40,922 bases of DNA from CAZONU01 sp965370045 (GTDB taxonomy: Bacteria > Planctomycetota > SZUA-567 > JAKLDR01). The notes under the pieces are model-generated. The model had not been told where the DNA came from. It worked only from the letters and a program-made list of their open reading frames with translations, and ran no database searches. Below are positions 33,246-40,922 of this stretch, one piece after another; the stretch's first letter is position 1, and each line of letters starts with the position of its first letter. A program made the translations under genes and the position numbers. The stretch covers positions 1 through 40,922 of the forward strand of contig CBDUSI010000030.1 in the NCBI GenBank assembly GCA_965370045.1, read 5' to 3'.

Positions 33246-35912
33246 ATGATGACCCGCGGTCGCAAGACTTTCCTGGGAATGGCCGGCGTGGCCCTGACCG
33301 GCGCGCTGCTCTTCGGGGCTCTCCACGTGGCGGGCCTGAGCCGCCGGCTTGACCTCCTGGCCTACGATTCCTTCTTCCTGCTGCGCGGCGCGCGCCGGGG
33401 CAGCGAGCGAATCGTCTTCGTGGACATCGACGACGACACGGTGCGCGACCTGGGCAGCTTCCCGGTGCCGCGGACGAAGTACACCGAGCTCATCCGGCTC
33501 CTCAGCCGGCCGGAGAGCCGCGCCCTGGCCGTGGGCTTCGACATCTTCGTCGTGGACCGCACTATCCTCGACCCGCGCGTGGACCAGGAGATCGGGAGCG
33601 CCGCCCGCAAGCACGGGCGCGTCTTCTTTCCGGCGATCTTCCCCGAGCCGTTCGTCGCCGGGCGCGCGCGGCTGGATGCTGCGCTCGAGGCGCGCAGGCG
33701 GCTGGTCGACGACGCCTACTTCGAGCTGGAGCGCGACCCGCGGTTCCGGGACCGCTTCCGGGCGGACCCGGCGGGCGCCAGGCCGGAGCTGGCCGCGCGT
33801 TTGCGTGTCGACCCCGAACGCATCGACCAGCTGACCCTCAAGCTGCTCGACGAGAGGGACGTCGAGGCGGCCGAGCAGCGGGTCCGTAACGTGGCGGAAC
33901 ACCGGCTGAGGGAGTTCCTCTCCGGCCGGCTCGACGCCGAGTTCGGGGGCCTCTCGGAGGCCCGCCTGGCCTGGATGAAGCGCCACGCCAAGGCGGTGAA
34001 CAGCGCGCGCGTTCTGTGGGAAACCTTCTACCTGCCGGCCCTCAAGAAGGACCCCGAGGCCTCCTTCCTCGACGTGTGTGCCGGCCGGGGCGTGAAGTAC
34101 GCCCAACTGGCCGTCGCGGACATCGATCTCGACCGCATGCTCCGCGCCCGCCTGGCCGCGCGGCGGGGGGCGAGCGCCGAGCCGTTCGGCCCCTCCGTGC
34201 TGAACTGCTACGCGGGGCGCGTTCCCAAGGAATACCCCGTCCTTCCCGTCCTGGAGGGCGCCCGCGAGCTGGTCAGCGCTCAGCCCTACCTGACTGACGG
34301 CGACGGTAAAGTGCGCTCCTTCCCGCTGGTCATGGTGCAGGGCGGGCGCGCCTACCCGGCCATGGGCCTGGCGCTTGCGCTGGAGGCCCTGGGGGCGCGC
34401 TTCGAGGACTGCCGCATCGACGGAGACCGGTTCGTGATTCCGGGGGCGGGGGACCGGGCGGAGATACGCCTGCCGGTCGACGGCCTGGGCCGCGTGCTGC
34501 TCGACTGGAACGGCCCCTGGATGAGCTCCTTCCGGCACGTGTCCCTGAGCCGCCTGCTGCCCGTTGAGTCGCAGGGAGAGGCCGCGGAGCGCGAGGCCGA
34601 GCGCCTGGCGGCCTCGCTCAAGGGCAAGATCGTCCTGGTGGGCCTGACCGCCTCGGGCAGCCACGACCTCAACCCCATGTCCTTCGAGGACCGCTATCCC
34701 ATGGTGGGGGTCAACGCCCACGTGGCCGACGGCGTCCTGCGCGGCAGTTTCCCGCGGGAGTTGGGCAACGGGCCCGTGCTGGTGCTGCTGGTGCTCGGCG
34801 GGCTGGCCGGCGCGCTGGCCGGCGGCGCGCGGGGGAGGATGCTCAGCCCCCTGGTGGCCGCGGCCGGCGCCGGGGCGATCTTCTTCGGCTCCTTCGGCGC
34901 CTTCGCGCTGGCCGGGCTCTTCCTGCCGCCGGTGCCGGTGCTGGGCGCCTTCGCGCTGGCCTACGTGGCCGGGCTCTTCTGGCGATACATGGTCACCGAC
35001 CGGGAAAGCCGCAAGGTGCGCCAGGCCTTCGCCTACCGCACCAGCCCCGAGCTCGTCGAAGAGATGATGCGCAATCCCCAGGTGGTGCGCCTGGGCGGCA
35101 AGCGCGTCGAGGCCACCGTGTTCTTCGCGGACCTGGCCGGCTTTACCAGCGTCGCGGAGTCCGTCGCCCCCGAGGACCTGATTCACTTGCTCAACGCCTA
35201 CCTCTCGGAGATCAGCGCGGCGGTGATCAGCGCGGGAGGGTACCTCGACAAGTACGAGGGCGACGCGGTGATGGCCATCATGGGCGCGCCGGTGGAGCGG
35301 GCCGATCACGCCGCGGCGGGCTGCCGGGCGGCGCTGGAGACCCAGCGGCGCCTGGAGAAGCTGCGCGAACGCCTGGGCGCCGAGGGGCAGCCGCTCTTCC
35401 GCTGCCGGGTGGGGCTGGCCAGCGGCGAGGTGGTGGTCGGCAACATCGGCAGCGAGACGCGCTTCGACTACACCGCACTGGGCGACAACGTCAACCTGGC
35501 CAGCCGCCTGGAGGGCGCCAGCAAGGTGTACGGCACCCGGATACTGATCTCCGAGAAGACGGCGGAACTCGCCGGCGAAGGCTTCGTCTTCCGGGAGGAG
35601 GGCTTCGTCTGCCGGGAGGTGGACCTCCTGCGCGTGGCCGGGCGGCGCGAGGCGGGCCGGGTGCTGGAGCTGGTCGGGCGCCGGGAGGACGTCTCGGACT
35701 CGCAGCGCGCGGGACTGGACCTCTACGCTCGGGCGCTGGCGCTTTACCGCGAACGCAAGTTCACCGAGGCCCGCGACCTCTTCATGGAGGCCAACGAGAA
35801 GCTGGGCGGCGCCGACGGGCCCTCCGAGACCTTCGTCGGCCGCTGCCAGCGCTTCATTCTCAGGGCGCCGCCCGAGGACTGGGACGGCGTCTACGAAATG
35901 ACCAGCAAGTAG
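33246..35912 (+). CDS. CHASE2-sensor class III adenylate/guanylate cyclase
   Basis: An 888-residue membrane protein. TM1 (about 8-30) is followed by an extracellular CHASE2 sensor (DLLAYDSFFLLRG, IVFVDIDDDTVRDLGSFPVPR to about 480), three TM helices (about 497-580), then a class III cyclase domain from about 620. Metal-binding aspartates are Asp629 in FFADLAGF and Asp673 in KYEGDAVMA; the YTALGDNVNLASRLEGASK segment is intact. It should make cAMP or cGMP in response to an external signal. A 7-residue duplication (EGFVFRE/EGFVCRE, 778-791) lies near the domain end, and a short helical tail follows. The FecR gene 40 bases upstream probably forms an operon; FecR-CHASE2-cyclase pairing recurs in other genomes (from memory). 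Confidence 0.93.
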   Translation: MMTRGRKTFLGMAGVALTGALLFGALHVAGLSRRLDLLAYDSFFLLRGARRGSERIVFVDIDDDTVRDLGSFPVPRTKYTELIRLLSRPESRALAVGFDIFVVDRTILDPRVDQEIGSAARKHGRVFFPAIFPEPFVAGRARLDAALEARRRLVDDAYFELERDPRFRDRFRADPAGARPELAARLRVDPERIDQLTLKLLDERDVEAAEQRVRNVAEHRLREFLSGRLDAEFGGLSEARLAWMKRHAKAVNSARVLWETFYLPALKKDPEASFLDVCAGRGVKYAQLAVADIDLDRMLRARLAARRGASAEPFGPSVLNCYAGRVPKEYPVLPVLEGARELVSAQPYLTDGDGKVRSFPLVMVQGGRAYPAMGLALALEALGARFEDCRIDGDRFVIPGAGDRAEIRLPVDGLGRVLLDWNGPWMSSFRHVSLSRLLPVESQGEAAEREAERLAASLKGKIVLVGLTASGSHDLNPMSFEDRYPMVGVNAHVADGVLRGSFPRELGNGPVLVLLVLGGLAGALAGGARGRMLSPLVAAAGAGAIFFGSFGAFALAGLFLPPVPVLGAFALAYVAGLFWRYMVTDRESRKVRQAFAYRTSPELVEEMMRNPQVVRLGGKRVEATVFFADLAGFTSVAESVAPEDLIHLLNAYLSEISAAVISAGGYLDKYEGDAVMAIMGAPVERADHAAAGCRAALETQRRLEKLRERLGAEGQPLFRCRVGLASGEVVVGNIGSETRFDYTALGDNVNLASRLEGASKVYGTRILISEKTAELAGEGFVFREEGFVCREVDLLRVAGRREAGRVLELVGRREDVSDSQRAGLDLYARALALYRERKFTEARDLFMEANEKLGGADGPSETFVGRCQRFILRAPPEDWDGVYEMTSK
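35577..35618 (+). repeat. 21-bp tandem duplication inside the cyclase gene
   Basis: Units 35577-35597 (GAAGGCTTCGTCTTCCGGGA + G) and 35598-35618 (GAGGGCTTCGTCTGCCGGGA + G) differ at two bases. Reading frame is kept and seven residues are added near the C-terminal end of the cyclase domain. Confidence 0.85.
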
Positions 35913-35946
35913 GCAACTCCCCAGCCGACAACCGCCTTCAGCACCC

Positions 35947-38115
35947 CTAGCCGTCCTCCATGAATCCTTCGCTGGGGGTCCAACCTTGTTCCTCCGGGTG
36001 GTCTCGGCGGAACTCGGCGGCGATCTTCTCCAACCGGTCGGCCCAGCCCTCTATGTTCAGGTCGCGGGAGGGCTTGACCAGGTAGCCCATGTCGGGTGTC
36101 CGGTCGGCGTTGTGGCTCTTGGTGTCGTCCTGGATGTGGAGGAAGTCCTTCCCGTCCACCGACTGCCCCTTGGGGTAGCGGCTCTTCTCCCAGGCGGCGG
36201 TGAGCGCGGCCAGCATCTCCTCGCGTCCGGCGACGCAGGCCCGCGCCGCGGCGACGGCCTCGTCCAGCTTGGCCGCGGCCGGCTTGTAGCGCACGTTGCC
36301 GACGTCCTCGCGGGCGGCGTCCAGCTTCTCTTCCAGCACAGAGAGAGTTCCGAGCAGTTCCAGGAAGTCGCCGACGACAGCCGCGACAGTGAGAAAGACC
36401 TCCAGGCTGTACGAGTTGCGTCGCGCGCGGCCCAGGTTCTCAGCGAGGATGTCGTTGGTGCGGCCGAGCTCCTCGCTCATGCCCGCGGCGCGCTCCAGGA
36501 GCTCGGCGTAGCGCTTCTTGAAGAAAGGCTTGTTGTCCAGCGTGTCCGCCTCGGGCAGGTGCGGCAACGCCAGCGTCCGGTCGTAGCGCGGGTGCCACTG
36601 GCGCTTGTAGGACGGCCCGCGCTCCGAGGGCGCCCGGTCCCAGGAGTCGGTCCAGAAGCGGGCCAGCTTGTCCAGCGACCGGTAGACCGCGGGCATGCGC
36701 ACCGCTTCCGGCCCGTGAAAAGCGCGGCAGAACTGGGCGACGGCTTCGTCCTTCCCGGGCGCCTGCGGGTTCCAGCCCCAGGCGGAGCCCAGCGCCCAGC
36801 CCATCCAGAACGTCTCTATGTGAAGGCCGCTGTCGTCCCAGGCGGCGATGAACGTTCCTAACGGGTCGAAGTCCCGCACCGCGCCGGCGCATATCTCCTC
36901 GTGGAGGGTCTCGACCCGCGACCCGCCCCGGTCGCCCGGCTTGGGGCTGTAGAAGTACTCCGGAAAGAGCGGCCGGGAACCCTGCGTGGGGCAGTAGTTC
37001 AGCTCGCGGATGCCCTGCTTTCGGTAGGCCGCGCTCATTTCGACGGACTGGAATATCCCGTTGACGATGCCGGCCGGCAGGCGGTGGACGTCCTTGTGAG
37101 TCATGGGCCACTCGCCCCAGCACATCACCGTGCGGCCCTTCTCCACGACGTACTGCGTGCAGCGCTCGATGAACTCGGCCATCATGCCGCCCTGGCCGAT
37201 CTCCTCGCGGCGCGCGCGGCAGCCGCACTTCATGCCATCGCCCAGGAAATAGGGCTCGTCGGTGCCCACGAAGAAGTACTTGCAGCCGGGGGTGGCGGCG
37301 ATGAGCTCGTCGTACATGGAGAAGAGCAGCTCGTAGCTCTCATCGTTGGAGGGGCAGAGCATGTAGTTGTTGGCCGGGTCCTCGCAGAGGTGCGCGTAAT
37401 TCTCGTGTTTGAGGACGAAGGCCAGGTGGCTGGGCCCCTGGAGGATGGGGACTATTTCAACGTGGTGCTCGAGCGCGTGGGCGGTTATCTCCCGGAGTTC
37501 ACCGGCGGTGAAGGCCCCCGGCGCGGCGATGGCCGGGTGCTTCTCGTAGGCGAACTTGTCCTCTATCTCCCAAGCCACCGCGTTGATCTTGAAGCCGGCC
37601 GCGCGGCTGATCATGTCCTTCACCGACGCCAGTCGGTCCTGGTGGTGCTTGGTGTCGTAGTGGATCATGCGCAGTTCGCGGTCCGGCCAGTCCTCGATGG
37701 AGCCCCGGGGCAGTTCGAGACCGCCGCCGGGGGCGCGGCGCAGGAGTTGCAGCAGGGTACCCACGCCGTAAAAGAGTCCCGGCGCGGCGTTGCCGGTGAT
37801 GCTCACTATGTCCGCGCCGATCTCCAGGCGGTAGCCCTGCCGGGCGATGCCCTCCGGCGCGTCGGCCGCCACCGTGCCCGGCTTGATCCTCAGGGCGATG
37901 CACTTCTTCCCGGCGGACTTGGCGTTGCCCGGCGCCTTTCGGAGAAGTTGGGTGAGACCCGCGGTCAGGGTTTCGACCGCCGCCGGGTCGGCGTCCGCCC
38001 CGGCCGCGACCTGCCAGCTCGCGTCAAGGGCCAGGTTGCCGCCGGAGAGCTTCACGTTTCGGGGATAGGGCAGGGCGTTCGAGCCCCGGGCCCACAGGTC
38101 GGTTACCGCGGCCAT
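35947..38115 (-). CDS. GH20-family hydrolase (beta-N-acetylhexosaminidase-like) with helical C-terminus
   Basis: A 722-residue protein. Residues 1-135 form the GH20b domain (GYRLEIGADIVSITGNAAPGLFYGVGTLLQLL, 94-125). The TIM barrel begins at SIEDWPDRELRMIHYD and carries the catalytic Asp-Glu pair D286-E287 in YFFVGTDEPYFLG, the position of the family's GxDE motif. The last 200 residues are helical (RYAELLERAAGMSEELGRTNDIL) and unlike the core. Members cleave terminal N-acetylglucosamine or -galactosamine by substrate-assisted catalysis. No signal peptide is seen. Start ATG follows GAGGAGG. It stands alone on the minus strand, converging on the cyclase gene. Confidence 0.85.
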   Translation of the reverse strand: MAAVTDLWARGSNALPYPRNVKLSGGNLALDASWQVAAGADADPAAVETLTAGLTQLLRKAPGNAKSAGKKCIALRIKPGTVAADAPEGIARQGYRLEIGADIVSITGNAAPGLFYGVGTLLQLLRRAPGGGLELPRGSIEDWPDRELRMIHYDTKHHQDRLASVKDMISRAAGFKINAVAWEIEDKFAYEKHPAIAAPGAFTAGELREITAHALEHHVEIVPILQGPSHLAFVLKHENYAHLCEDPANNYMLCPSNDESYELLFSMYDELIAATPGCKYFFVGTDEPYFLGDGMKCGCRARREEIGQGGMMAEFIERCTQYVVEKGRTVMCWGEWPMTHKDVHRLPAGIVNGIFQSVEMSAAYRKQGIRELNYCPTQGSRPLFPEYFYSPKPGDRGGSRVETLHEEICAGAVRDFDPLGTFIAAWDDSGLHIETFWMGWALGSAWGWNPQAPGKDEAVAQFCRAFHGPEAVRMPAVYRSLDKLARFWTDSWDRAPSERGPSYKRQWHPRYDRTLALPHLPEADTLDNKPFFKKRYAELLERAAGMSEELGRTNDILAENLGRARRNSYSLEVFLTVAAVVGDFLELLGTLSVLEEKLDAAREDVGNVRYKPAAAKLDEAVAAARACVAGREEMLAALTAAWEKSRYPKGQSVDGKDFLHIQDDTKSHNADRTPDMGYLVKPSRDLNIEGWADRLEKIAAEFRRDHPEEQGWTPSEGFMEDG

Positions 38116-38180
38116 GCCGCCTCCTCGCGCCAGGGATCGAGGAGAGGCTAGTAGGCCCGCGGCGAGGCGTCAATCGGAGA

Positions 38181-38210
38181 TTGGCGAGTGCTCGTGGACA
38201 TGGGTATAAT
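38181..38210 (+). promoter_or_regulatory. Sigma-70-type promoter for the secreted unknown gene
   Basis: TTGGCG (38181-38186) and a perfect TATAAT (38205-38210) with an 18-base spacer lie 33 bases before the ATG at 38243. It would also drive the downstream DUF3592-like gene. Confidence 0.65.
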
Positions 38211-38242
38211 GAGCGCGGGACGGATTGGAGGGGAAAGACGTG

Positions 38243-39274
38243 ATGAAGAGAATATGCGCTGCCGCGCTTGCGTTGCTCTACTGCGTCGCGTGCGCGGCCG
38301 GGGAGGCCCCCGCGAAGAAGGTCGACGCAGAGAAGAAGGTGCGCGAGGGCCTTATCAGGTTCCACAAGGATCTGCGCTCGGACGACGAGAAGGTCCGCCT
38401 CGCGGCCCTCGACCGGGCGACGGTCGACAAGGCCCTGCTCGAGAAGCTGCTCGGCAAGGACGCCGCCCTGGTCTGGCCCAAGGTGGAGAAGGGGCTGACC
38501 TCGATGCGCAAGAACACGGACAGGCTGAAGGCCGAGCTGGACCGCGGCGGCGATGTCAAGAGCATCAAGCTGACCGACGTCCGCAAGAGCGACGCCTCCG
38601 GCCGCTATCGCCTGGTCCTCAGCATGATTCCCAAGGGGGGCCCCGTCTACACGGCGGTGATGAAGCGCGAGAAGGGCACCGCGGGGTCGAGCACCTACCT
38701 GTTGGTTGACGGCAGGATGCGCTGGGTCCCCGGGCTGGATCTGCTCTGCAGCCGGATTCAGAGTCTCAAGTCGAAGGCCTCCCGGCGGAAGGCCAAGTTC
38801 CCTGACCTCTCCGCGCGCTTCCTGGCGGCCATGCGCTCGGAGAAGCTGGCCGAGGCGATGGCTTGCTGGGTCAGCGTCAAGGAGTTGGAGGCCTTCTTCG
38901 CCAAGCCCCCGCCGGGCATGCCCAAGCCCCCCGCGGAGGAAGTGAAGAAGCTGGGCAAGTACTTCCGGGAGCGCGACACGGTCATCGCCAAGTGGTTCCC
39001 GAAGCTGATCAATGCGCTGAAGGCCAAGGGGCTCGATCCCAGGGGGCTCAAGTACGCCGACTCGGCCGGCATTGTTCGCACACTGTCCGGCTTCGGGAAG
39101 GCCAACTCGATAGCCATGACCTTTACGCACGCCGACGGCGCAACGGTGAGGATAAAGATAGACGACGGCATGAGGCTCAAGCCCAAAGACAAATGGCGTT
39201 TCTCCGACAAGCCCATGAGCGTGGACGTGGAGAAGGACGGCAAGACGGAGTCCCTGGACGTGGAGGAGAAGTAG
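38243..39274 (+). CDS. Secreted Lys-rich protein of unknown function
   Basis: A 343-residue protein. MKRICAAALALLYCVACAAGEAP is a signal peptide with probable cleavage after ACA or AAG; the Cys pattern does not give a good lipobox. The mature part is rich in Lys, Leu, Asp and Ala and mostly helical, with a possible beta domain near SGRYRLVLSMIPKGGPVYTAVM (about 121-142) and again near the C-terminus (NSIAMTFTHADGATVRIKID). No family is recognised. GTG at 38240 is an alternative start with better spacing from GGAGG. It is followed after 7 bases by the DUF3592-like gene. Confidence 0.8.
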   Translation: MKRICAAALALLYCVACAAGEAPAKKVDAEKKVREGLIRFHKDLRSDDEKVRLAALDRATVDKALLEKLLGKDAALVWPKVEKGLTSMRKNTDRLKAELDRGGDVKSIKLTDVRKSDASGRYRLVLSMIPKGGPVYTAVMKREKGTAGSSTYLLVDGRMRWVPGLDLLCSRIQSLKSKASRRKAKFPDLSARFLAAMRSEKLAEAMACWVSVKELEAFFAKPPPGMPKPPAEEVKKLGKYFRERDTVIAKWFPKLINALKAKGLDPRGLKYADSAGIVRTLSGFGKANSIAMTFTHADGATVRIKIDDGMRLKPKDKWRFSDKPMSVDVEKDGKTESLDVEEK

Positions 39275-39281
39275 CGCGCGG

Positions 39282-39761
39282 ATGGGCGTCCTGAAGCGCT
39301 TCTCTTTCGGCCTGCTCTTCCTCGCCGCCGGTCTGCTGGCCTGGGGTGCTTATGGGGCGTACGGGACGGGCCGGTTTCTCGATCAGGCGGTGCGCGCGAC
39401 CGGGACGGTCTTCTATTCGACGGGCGACGAGTCGAACGTGGCGCTCGTCGAGCTGCGCGGCCCGACCGGCGCGGTGGAGCGTACTCTTCCGGTGAACATC
39501 GCGTGGTGGACGCCGCCGTGGCAGTACGTTCGCGGCAGCCAGGTGGCCATCGCCTACGATCCGCGGGGGGACTACGACCTGGCGCTCTTCTCCGACCAGG
39601 GCCGCGTGGACACCTGGGCGCAGCTCTGGGGCGGCAGCGCGGCGCTGTGCGCGGCGGGCCTGCTCTGCGCGGCGGCGTGGCTGTGGGCGGCGCTGACCGG
39701 GGCGCGCGTGCGGGTGACGGCGCGCCTGGAGGTCGACGACGGCCGGCCCGGCGAAGGCTGA
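39282..39761 (+). CDS. DUF3592-like two-TM membrane protein
   Basis: A 159-residue protein with one hydrophobic helix at about 7-27 (FSFGLLFLAAGLLAWGAYGAYG) and a second at about 115-137 (WGGSAALCAAGLLCAAAWLWAAL). Between them lies a small beta domain (AVRATGTVFYSTGDESNVALVEL and VRGSQVAIAYDPRGDYDLALF), the layout of DUF3592 proteins, whose function is unknown. It is probably co-transcribed with the secreted protein upstream. Start ATG; the GGAGG lies inside the previous gene, at somewhat long spacing. Confidence 0.75.
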   Translation: MGVLKRFSFGLLFLAAGLLAWGAYGAYGTGRFLDQAVRATGTVFYSTGDESNVALVELRGPTGAVERTLPVNIAWWTPPWQYVRGSQVAIAYDPRGDYDLALFSDQGRVDTWAQLWGGSAALCAAGLLCAAAWLWAALTGARVRVTARLEVDDGRPGEG

Positions 39762-39801
39762 CGATCATTTCGTCCCGCCCTCCGATCCCCGGCCGGTTCG
39801 C

Positions 39802-39830
39802 TTGACAGCCGGGCGCGCGCGTGCGAACAT
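39802..39830 (+). promoter_or_regulatory. Weak promoter candidate for the cyclodeaminase-family gene
   Basis: A perfect TTGACA (39802-39807) is followed after 17 bases by GAACAT, a poor -10 (3 of 6). The strong -35 box may mean an activated promoter or a chance match. Confidence 0.35.
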
Positions 39831-39888
39831 GCCCGGACGTGGGAAGCGCCGGCGCGCCGATAGAAGACAAGCTTGCAGGAGACCGACG

Positions 39889-40875
39889 ATGACCAAGCTG
39901 CTCTCCAGAAGCGACGTGGTCAAGGTGTTGAGCATGAAGGACACCATCGAGATACTCGACAGGGCCTTCCGCGACCTGGCCGAGGACCGGGCGGTGATGC
40001 CCCAGCGGACGCCGATCACCTCGCCGGACAACAACGGCCTGGCCCTGTTCATGCCCGCCTATCTCAAGGGCATCGGCGCGCTAGGCGCGAAGATCGTCAC
40101 CGTCTACAAGGACAACCCCGCCAAGTACGAGATGCCCACCATCCTGGGCACCATCATTCTCCTGGACGAGAAGACCGGCGCGCCGATCGCGCTGATGGAC
40201 GGCGGCTACCTGACCGCCATGCGCACCGGAGGGGTGGCCGGACTGGCCACACGCCTGCTGGCCCGCGAGGATGCCAAAGTGCACGTGATGTTCGGCACCG
40301 GCGGGATGGCCCGGGCCCAGGCCTGGGCGGTGGATTGTGTGCGGGAGATCGAGAAGCTGGTGCTCCTGTCTATCGATCCGCCCGAGAAGCGCGAGGCCTT
40401 CCGCGAGTCCTTGAAAGACATTATCGACTGCGAGATTGTGCTGGGCGAGGACCCCGCCGAGGCCGTCGGCGCGGCGGACATAGTAACCGCCATCACCAGC
40501 GCCAAGGATCCGATCATCAAGGGCGAGTGGCTCAAGCCCGGCACGCACGTCAACGGGGTGGGCTCGCACGCCCCGGCCATGCGCGAGTTGGACAGCGCCG
40601 TGATAACCAGGTCCAAGGTGGTCTGCGACCTGGTGGACGCCTGCCGGACCGAGGCCGGGGACTTCATGATCCCCGTCGAGGCCGGCGAGTGGAACTGGGA
40701 TAAGGCCCACGGCTCGCTGGGCGACGTGGTGGTCGGCCGCCTTCCGGCGCGCGAGAGCGCCGAGGAGATCACCCTCTTCAAGAGCGTGGGACTGGCCATC
40801 CAGGACGTTTCCACGGCGCTGCACGTCTACAAACAGGCCGTCGAGACGGGGGCGGGAACGGACTTCGAGTTCTAG
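39889..40875 (+). CDS. Ornithine cyclodeaminase/mu-crystallin family dehydrogenase
   Basis: A 328-residue protein; ATG (MTKLLSRSDVVKVL) follows AGGAG by 7 bases. Segments match the family: ALFMPAYLKGIGALGAKIVTVYKDNP (about 44-69), LMDGGYLTAMRTGGVAGLATRLLAR (about 103-127), the Rossmann glycine region HVMFGTGGMARAQAW and ADIVTAITSAKDPII, and GTHVNGVGSHAPAMRELD. The family includes ornithine cyclodeaminase, NAD-dependent alanine dehydrogenase (archaeal Ala-DH) and ketimine reductases, so the substrate cannot be fixed by sequence. It acts in the cytosol on amino acids or imines using NAD(P). It is a monocistronic unit ending in a terminator. Confidence 0.93.
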   Translation: MTKLLSRSDVVKVLSMKDTIEILDRAFRDLAEDRAVMPQRTPITSPDNNGLALFMPAYLKGIGALGAKIVTVYKDNPAKYEMPTILGTIILLDEKTGAPIALMDGGYLTAMRTGGVAGLATRLLAREDAKVHVMFGTGGMARAQAWAVDCVREIEKLVLLSIDPPEKREAFRESLKDIIDCEIVLGEDPAEAVGAADIVTAITSAKDPIIKGEWLKPGTHVNGVGSHAPAMRELDSAVITRSKVVCDLVDACRTEAGDFMIPVEAGEWNWDKAHGSLGDVVVGRLPARESAEEITLFKSVGLAIQDVSTALHVYKQAVETGAGTDFEF

Positions 40876-40893
40876 AGCATTTTAGCATTGAGT

Positions 40894-40915
40894 AACTCCG
40901 TAGCCGGAGTTTTGT
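40894..40915 (+). terminator. Rho-independent terminator after the cyclodeaminase gene
   Basis: AACTCCG (40894-40900), loop TAGC, CGGAGTT (40905-40911), then TTTG (T run starting within the stem end). The stem is 7 bp and perfect. Placement 19 bases after the stop codon fits a terminator; the T run is short. Confidence 0.6.
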
Positions 40916-40922
40916 AACCAGC

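Noticed and set aside
35921..35936. Another copy of the R-M-flanking simple repeat (CCAGCCGACAACCGCC)
   Set aside because: Only a short partial match of low information; could be chance.

Overview
The window is a stretch of a GC-rich bacterial chromosome with dense, mostly operonic genes. It has no rRNA, CRISPR array or prophage. The best guess for the lineage is Planctomycetota or a nearby PVC-type group. The basis is inference: the gene order groEL-groES-groEL-dnaJ-grpE, an FHA/metallophosphoesterase/URO-D cluster, a large GH20-type hydrolase and a FecR/CHASE2-cyclase pair. No phylogeny could be run.

Region 1 (1-8600, minus strand) is a translation operon. A tRNA-Val with its own TTGACG/TATAAT promoter is followed by thrS, infC (AUU start), rpmI, rplT, pheS, pheT (lacking the usual EMAP-like tRNA-binding insert), 5-formyltetrahydrofolate cyclo-ligase, a PTS EIIA-type protein and an anchored protein of unknown function. 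Most junctions overlap or are only a few bases long.

Region 2 (8.6-13.6 kb, minus) holds a membrane protein, a single-chain restriction-modification enzyme (PD-(D/E)XK nuclease plus N6-adenine methylase) and an unknown protein. The R-M gene is flanked by oppositely oriented copies of a simple dispersed repeat, and the unknown gene carries two other repeat-like segments inside its frame. This is the most transfer-like part of the window.

Region 3 (13.6-23.6 kb) holds a fused HyuA-HyuB hydantoinase/5-oxoprolinase with a good promoter, a polytopic GT39/ArnT-like glycosyltransferase, a small anchored protein, an MscS channel, and a plus-strand operon (FHA protein, metallophosphoesterase, URO-D-family protein) behind a consensus sigma-70 promoter.

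Region 4 (23.6-31.5 kb, minus) is a chaperone operon: groEL with a GGM tail, groES, groEL without that tail, dnaJ, grpE, then an EboE-like TIM-barrel protein and a small membrane protein. Upstream of the first groEL is a near-perfect sigma-54 (-24/-12) promoter; no CIRCE element is seen. A minimal 40-residue desulforedoxin gene diverges from it.

Region 5 (31.5-40.9 kb) holds a decapitated membrane-protein gene, a FecR protein next to a CHASE2-class III nucleotide cyclase, a GH20-type hydrolase, a secreted unknown protein, a DUF3592-like membrane protein and an ornithine cyclodeaminase-family enzyme followed by a terminator.

A short non-autonomous repeat of about 274 bp with terminal inverted repeats occurs as two full copies (28848-29120 and 31828-32101), one partial copy at the window start and at least one degenerate end (8648-8673). 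Its ends begin with TAG, and in at least two places this TAG is the stop codon of the neighbouring gene.
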